A DNA stretch of 64,000 nt from Coix lacryma-jobi var. lacryma-jobi (Eukaryota; Streptophyta; Magnoliopsida; Poales; Poaceae), in contig CM019831.1 of assembly GCA_009763385.1 (NCBI GenBank), forward strand, positions 15,340,080 through 15,404,079, given 5' to 3'. Positions 57,879-64,000 of this stretch are shown here, piece after piece (the first letter of the stretch is position 1; each line of letters opens with the position of its first letter). A program made the position numbers and the translations under genes. The notes under the pieces were generated by a model, which saw only the letters and a program-made list of their open reading frames with translations, did not search any database and had not been told where the DNA came from.

Positions 57879-58442
57879 CTACTGCAACCCAAAAAAAAAG
57901 GTGCAACGTCTTTTTTAGGCACGGCTCCAACTAAAAGCTCCCCCTACGGTATCCAAACGTCCATTTGTATGGCGGCTGGTATTATCAAATGGACCCCGAG
58001 TAGTAAAATTGAAGTACTAAAATTTGAATTTTTTAAACGATCTCAGATAGAGAAAAGAACCAAACAAAAGTTATAGAACTTTAAAGTTATACAACATTGT
58101 AGTTCACTATATTTTTATTTAAAATAATCTTTTCACAAAAAAACTAGTTTAAATTTCTCATATTTGAAATTTGAATTTTTTCGAACGATCTCGAATAGAA
58201 AAATACCAAAACAAAAGTTCTAGATCTCGAAACATATATAACTTTGTACTTGACAACTCTTTTATTTTAAGTCATCTGAGGATAATTCAAATACAATTTT
58301 GTAGTTGTTGTTTCTCTATCGGAGGTCGCTTTGCCGACATGGGGCCCATATTTAAGTCATCTACAATTTTTGTCAATGTCGCGTCCTTGCGCTATGTTGT
58401 TTCCTGTGGCGTCCAACCTCCGAATTCGCAGCTGATTTAACT
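57879..58442 (+). mobile_element. CACTA-type transposon end with subterminal repeats
   Basis: CACTACTGCAACCC is a CACTA-type terminus. It is followed by AT-rich subterminal sequence in which AATTTGAATTTTTT..AACGATCTC occurs twice (about 58020 and 58167) with AACAAAAGTT.TAGA downstream each time. The opposite terminus is not in the expected range; the element seems cut by the retroelement on its right. Confidence 0.5.
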
Positions 58443-61400
58443 GCCATTGACTCGCACTTAAACCCATATAACTCCGGTAGTCCAGAAATCTTGAAGGATT
58501 TCAAACAACTTTACAACAAACCAGGATCACACCGTTCAAGTACGGACATTCATAAGGATACAACAGTTCACAACTTAAATAAAATCAGAGTGTGGAACTT
58601 AGAGTTATTACAATATAGAGTTCAAATAGCGGAAGCTTAAATAAGTTTGATAATACGACCACCCCACATGTGGTCCAAATAAAACATTATTTTATAACTC
58701 ACTTCTCTTTTAGAAATATGATGCCACTGACAGTCTTGATCCAACTAAAGCAAGAGGGAAGCTTTCAGACGACCTTGCCCGAGGCCTACTCCTCATCACC
58801 CTCCACGGGGTAGAGACAGTGCTTACAATAGCCATAGTAAACCTGACCATCTGCAATAACGGGATAAACCCTGAATACGAGAAGGTACTCAGCTAGACTT
58901 ACCCGTCTAACTGAAAATAAAGACACCAAGGGTATGCAAGGCTATATGGGTAGAGCTGGCTATCTTATTTACGGAAAGAGCTCAGATTAAAATAAGGTTA
59001 ACTCTTATTAATGAGATGAGTAGTCATATTTTAGTCTAGACTTTATTTCTAGGTTTGCACTTGTACTAGAGCACTCACTTGTTTCTAACAAACAATAATA
59101 TAATACCATATCAGGTTTGCTTATCAAATTTTAGTTGAACCAACAGATGTCACATGGAGTTGTATCATGGTGAAGCTCGACACAGTTTCCCACTAACCGG
59201 GGGAGACGACGACTCGAATCGAATTACAAACTAGCTGGCGAGAAACCTTTGATACAAACCCACACTTTCCCCATCGGGTCTATACATTGGGTCGCCGCTC
59301 GATATTGTCCAGGTGGTAAACGTCGCGGTTCAAGCACGGACCGCCCAATTGGAACTAAACGATGGCCACACGAGGCAGATCATGTTTCCATACTAGAGGG
59401 CACGACTCGGGTTGAAACCGGTCCGAACAGCGCCTAACCGGCTTCGGGGTCGGGAATACATCATCGGCACCCTAAGTAAAAGGGCGCTTTCAAAAATGAA
59501 CGAGGGCCAACATCGATACAAACCTACATGATCCAACAGATGAACTGCCCCAAGTCTCCATACTTGGTGCCTTGCCTTCCAGTTGATCGTATTTCATTAC
59601 TATTCAAGGTTCTTTTCCACGATAGCACATATAGCCAACCGTGATTCGGTAATCACCCACTAGGGGCATTACGGTAACATTACTTATTCACTACTTTACT
59701 AGGCAGGCTAAGCAGTTCTACTTTTGAGTAAATAACAGGATAACAAGGCAGGTGTAAACAATAATCAAGGAAGGATAATACATCAATTAGGATTCAATCA
59801 ACTCCTATACCTAATGCATCACAATATAAAATAGTCAAGTAATTTAATTGTAAATACTGGGAGACTTAGAATGCTTCGGGGCTTGCCTCGGGAAAAGATG
59901 GAGGCCTCGTGAGCGGGGCACTCCGGGAGGTTAGTGTCGGGGTCGAAGGGGACGACTTCCTCTAGCTGCTACACCTCCTAGATCTGGGGCTCCTCATTTG
60001 CTTCCGGCTCTGGATTCGCCTCCTGTGCTACCGATCCTGGGTGTATGTGAATGACACTAAATAAACAAATGCATCGACGCACATGATGCGTGACATGATG
60101 ATATGCTAAAAATGTGCTTATGCAAACCAACAAAACCAACTTGTTGCACCACTTTTGATATTTCAGAAATAATTACTCAATATCTTAATTATAACACCAT
60201 TATCCTATTTATTTTCTATTAACAAATTTCGAATAACCCAGGGTTATACAACAAGTCCTGTTTACATTCCTCAGAAAAATCTACAAAAATTAAAGAAGCT
60301 TCTTTATGCATTTTGGACTCTTCCATAAGATTTTTAGCAAGAAATAAATAATATACAGCAGTTAGAAAATGATTAAACATTGAGTCAAAAAGGTGCTTTG
60401 AACTAACTCTACTATAGAAAAGTGTCAAACAACAGATTTCATATTTTTCTAGTTACTTCTTCATAAAACAAGTCTACTTGTGAAATTCACGGTCAGAGCA
60501 TGTATAAAATTAGCCTACAAAAATTTCCCAAGTTTTACTCATATTTTAACCATTGAACTACAACACCCCTGGAATAGGGTGAACCACCAAGTTACATATT
60601 TTCCCAGATTCTACATAGCAAATAATATTTATAAAGAAAGTTCCATGGAGAGTGTTCCCATATTATTTTCTACATGAATTTTCTAAGAAAAACACAGAAA
60701 AACATAGTTGAACTACAAGTCCATTTTCTGTCATATAACTAACCACATATTATATTTTTATTATCTTTATCAGAGTGTACAGAAACTACACAAATTTCTC
60801 ACAATTTATTTCTGCACATTTTTCTCACAGGAAATATTCTAAGAAAATAGCTAAAAAGGCATTTAAACTTTAATAGACATTTTTCTCATAGAAACAGTGC
60901 CACATATAATTTTCTTAGCTTCTAAACATAACAAAGAGCATACACAAATTTTATCACATCTTTATCTAGCCAGGAAATGTGGTAAAACATTTATTTAGCA
61001 TTTCAAGCATTAACTGATTAATTAAAAATGGTGTAGTAAATATTATCCAAAAATTACTTTCCTATTTTTCTCAGATAGATCTACTCAAGAACAGATTAAC
61101 ATATTGCACAACATTTGGATCAACAAAACAGGAGCTACAAAATAAACAAGCATTACTAGAAAAAGGAAAAACATTTATGAAAACGTTTTCTGGAAAACGC
61201 CTTGCGCTCGGCTTGGGTGGACGCGGTCCATGGGCTGATGGGAGGCTGACACGTGGGTCCAGTGGTCAACGGGGCCCACCTGTCGGCGAGGGCCGAGCAG
61301 AGGAGGCCGCTGACCGGTGATTTCTCGCCGGCGGTGAGGTCACCGGCGGTGAGAGGGGTATAGCTGAGTCCGTCTCGACGAGGCGGACCGTATGGTGGGG

Positions 61401-62867
61401 TTGGTTTGGCTAGCGCACCACCAGAGACGGCCGGCGGCGAGCGGTGGTGCAAGACTGCGGCGGTGAAGCTCGGCTACGCCATTTCCGGCGATCGCTGGTG
61501 AAATTGATGAGTGCACAGGACCAACTGAACCCTAAGGAAGGCTCTAGAGGGGATGGTTTGGCCGGAAGAGCTCCGGTGAGGTGTGACCTCGGGTGCGTGT
61601 CACGGCGGCGGCAATGGTGCTCGGCCGTTATGGATAGGGAGCTAGGGAGCGGTAGCGACCGAGGTGACGGGGGTTCTCACCTTTCCTTCGTGTGGTGAGG
61701 CTTGCCGAGGAAGGAGAGAGCTCGGGGCGGCGTGCTTGACGCGGAACGGGGACGAACGCTCCTCGGTGGCATCTACGGCCGCTGAAGGGGATCGAGGACG
61801 CCAGCGAGGATGAAGCTCCGGGGGTGGTGCAAGCGCGTCCACCGCGTGTGCACGATGAAGGCAGAGCGGTGTGGGAGACAGATTGGTCAGTGGTGCTCCG
61901 ACGAGAGTGAAACGGCGGTGGTGGTTTGCGGTGGCGGACGGCGGCGGGTGTGAGAGCGCGGTCGTGTGGGGTGGAGTGAGAGGGAGAGAGCGGGCGAGAG
62001 AGCGAGGGCAGGCGACTGGCGAGTGAGGCGAGGGGGCAGTGCTCGCGTCCATTTTCCCCCGAACGGGCGGTGCGATCGCCGCGGCGGGGGCCCGTGGTCG
62101 GCGGCGGCGAATGGCGAGCAGGGGCGGTGCGCAGGCGCGGCGTGCGGCGAGTGGGCGAGGGCGCGTGCGATGCGGCGAGTGCAGGCGATGAGTGGCAAGC
62201 GTGGGCGTTGGTTGGTCGGCCGGGGCGGTGTGGCAGCCGGCAATGGCCACGCGGCGCCGGTCGCCGGCGTGCGGCGCGGGCGCCTGCCGGGCGCCGTCGC
62301 GCGAGTGCGCGCGCGCGTGTGCGGGGCCGGCTCGGCCGGTTGCTGGGCCAAGAAAGGCCAGATGGGCCGAAAGTGAAGCGCCAGGAATTTCCAGGATTTT
62401 CGAAACATTTTCCATTTTTTGAATAAATGCCAAACTTTGTCAATTCAAAACTGTTTCAAAAACTCAAAACTAGGGTTTGGCCTCAAAACAAAAGTTGCTC
62501 AAATAATTTTTTCTACAACTTTCATATAGGACATAAACACAGAAAAGCATTTTTATTTCTCATATTGAATTAAAGTCAATATTAGGGCTAGAAACTATTT
62601 TATCACTTGCATTTTAATTATTAATCTAAACTTAATTGGGGCAAGTCATTAACATAAAAAGTGTTGTATACATTATTCTCTATTTATTAAAATTATTTTC
62701 CAAGACAAAACTTCACTCAAACAAGAAAGTTCTATTTAACCCTAATTTGGAAATTGAAAACATATAAAATCATAACACACATGATCAACATATAGAATGC
62801 AATGCTCATGCTCATTAGTGGCTAATGATGTTCCTAATGCAGTGCTTGACACTAGGGTGTCACAGCC
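58443..62867 (-). repeat. 3' LTR of the chromovirus element
   Basis: The minus strand starts TGTGACACCCTAGTG next to the polypurine tract. About 4.4 kb to the proposed left end would be long but not unheard of for this group. 61200-62380 is a strongly GC-rich island, while the rest is AT-rich. Minus-strand open frames up to 271 codons in the island are low-complexity (Ala/Arg/Pro/Ser) and look like composition artefacts. Confidence 0.5.
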
Positions 62868-62890
62868 CCTCCCTCCTTAAAGAAATCTCA
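62868..62890 (-). other. Polypurine tract of the chromovirus element
   Basis: The minus strand reads TTTAAGGAGGGAGGGGC directly before TGTGACACCC, the usual position for a polypurine tract. Confidence 0.7.
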
Positions 62891-62899
62891 TCCCGATAT

Positions 62900-64000
62900 T
62901 TGTGTTACGTACCGTTTATTATAAAAACAGGGGTAGTTTACGCGTAGGTAGTCTTCGGTTTCCCAGGTTGCATAATTGGGTAAGAATCTTGTAGGTCTTG
63001 ACTTCTCAATTGCGAGTAACTCTTATCTTGGTGTCTAGAACCTCTTCTGATTGTTCATAATATTCTAGATCTGACTGGATATCGATGTCTGGAACTCGAA
63101 CTTCCTCTTTCTCCGGAACTTGAAGACATTTCTTGAGTTGCGAGACGTGGAACACTGGAAAGATTGCGCTCATCTCTGGTGGTAACTAAACTTGATAGGC
63201 TACTTCTCCCTTTTTAGCAGTGATCTGATACGGTCCGACATATCGAGGTGCTAGTGTCTTCTTAATTCCAAAGCGTTGCACCTTCCTCATAGGTGAGACT
63301 TTCAGATATACATAGTCTCCTACCTGAAATTCCAACGGTCTTCTTCTTGTATCAGCATAACTTTTCTGTCAAGACTGTGCTGCTTTGATGTGCTGCTGTA
63401 CCACTTGAACAGTCTCTTCTGCATCCTTTACATAATCAGAACCATAGTATCCTCGATCTCTGGATTCAACCCAGTTCACCAGTGTTCTACACTTTCTTCC
63501 ATATAGTACCTCAAATGGTGCCATTTTAATACTCTCCTGGTAACTGTTGTTGTAAGAGAACTCTGCCAAAGGTAACCACTTTTCCCAAGATCCTCCTGAA
63601 GAGAGAACACATGCCCTCAAGATATCTTCCAAAATCTGATTCACTCTTTCTGTTTGTCCCGCGGTTTGGGGGTGGTAAGCGGAACTGCGAACCAACTTCG
63701 TTCCCAACTCATTGTGCAACTGTTCCAAAAAATGAGCTATAAACTGAGGTCCTCTATCGGAAACAATCCTTTTAGGAATTCCATAAAGCCTTAAGATGTT
63801 CTGAATGTACAAGTCTACATACTGATGAGGTCGGTATGTGGTTTTGACCGGAATGAAATGAGCCACTTTTGACAATCGATCCACAACAACCCAAATGGAA
63901 TCATGGCCTTTCTGAGTGACAGGTAATCCGGTAATGAAGTCCATACTGATCTCTTCCCATTTCCATTCTGGTATAGACAAGGGTTGCAACAGTCCAGCTG
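62900..64000 (-). pseudogene. Integrase and chromodomain of the chromovirus element, partial
   Basis: The frame is open from the window edge to 63369. It holds the catalytic Asp in MDFITGLP, the second Asp in VSDRGPQF and the Glu in QTERVNQ, then FSYNNSYQ and the GRKCR segment. TGA at 63369-63371 ends the frame, and a second in-frame TAG is at 63186-63188. Beyond these, the GPYQITAKKGEVAYQV and FHVSQLKKCL segments continue the integrase C terminus. A chromodomain-like end (ILDTK-type start, then YATWETEDYL in a shifted frame) lies at about 62920-63060. Two stops and a shift make it non-functional. Confidence 0.85.

Larger units (their letters stand above)
58443..64000 (-). mobile_element. Chromodomain Gypsy element, partial, minus strand
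   Basis: The right edge of the window holds the integrase end, chromodomain remnant and 3' LTR of a minus-strand Gypsy chromovirus (Tekay/Del-like). Order and polypurine tract fix the orientation. The 5' parts lie beyond 64000. The outer LTR edge is tentatively at 58443 (TGCCATTGACTC), but cannot be confirmed without the second LTR. Confidence 0.75.

Noticed and set aside
58020..58200. A gene encoding the FEFFKR / FERSRIE peptides
   Set aside because: The sequence is a two-copy AT-rich subterminal repeat of a CACTA-type element.
61628..62443. 271-codon minus-strand protein
   Set aside because: Low-complexity Ala/Arg/Pro/Ser translation of a GC-rich LTR island; overlapping frames are open to a similar extent.

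Overview
The window is nuclear DNA from a grass, most likely a panicoid such as a Saccharum/Miscanthus/Sorghum relative. The evidence is a Pib-like resistance gene, a grass-type DUF6598 gene, Stowaway and other grass MITEs, a tRNA-derived SINE, and large nested Copia-like and Gypsy/Tat retrotransposons. The species call is inference; nothing here identifies it directly. Only two loci look like ordinary host protein genes. Most of the rest is mobile DNA.

Layout. 1-5109: AT-rich DNA with a small MITE, then a stretch with promoter, exon and intron signals, including a tandemly duplicated 33-nt mini-exon, ending at a good Helitron 3' end (hairpin plus CTAG|T at 5109). 5110-9095: MITEs, degenerate Helitron ends, a 73-bp CACTA-like element with TAG target duplications, and repeats leading up to the resistance gene. 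9096-16285 (+): a CC-NB-NB-LRR gene whose four exons join into one open frame of 1189 codons plus stop. Its first intron looks like a 5'-truncated LINE insertion flanked by a 12-bp target duplication. Its 3-kb third intron carries a Stowaway MITE, an 816-bp hAT element with 8-bp target duplications, and a triplicated AT-rich repeat. 17504-23069 (-): a decayed L1-type LINE. 23908-26206 (-): a two-exon DUF6598 gene.

27943-54192 is one 26-kb insertion with matching CTGTC target duplications. It is a minus-strand LTR retrotransposon with 2.3-kb LTRs, gag remnants and no visible pol. A 15.6-kb plus-strand Gypsy/Tat element (32664-48265, target duplication GAAAG) is nested inside it. The Tat element has decayed gag, protease, RT/RNase H and an integrase with its catalytic residues, followed by an antisense, apparently spliced, extra gene region. 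54198-58442 holds a tRNA-derived SINE that was later partly duplicated, two related MITEs and a CACTA end. 58443-64000 is the 3' part of a minus-strand chromodomain Gypsy element that runs off the window.

How it fits together: the resistance gene is the main functional candidate. The surrounding elements have reshaped its introns and flanks. The most interesting observation is that the LINE insertion in the first NB domain landed on an AGGT site, so its target duplication may supply both splice sites. If the intron is retained, the protein stops after 352 residues, just inside the first NB domain.
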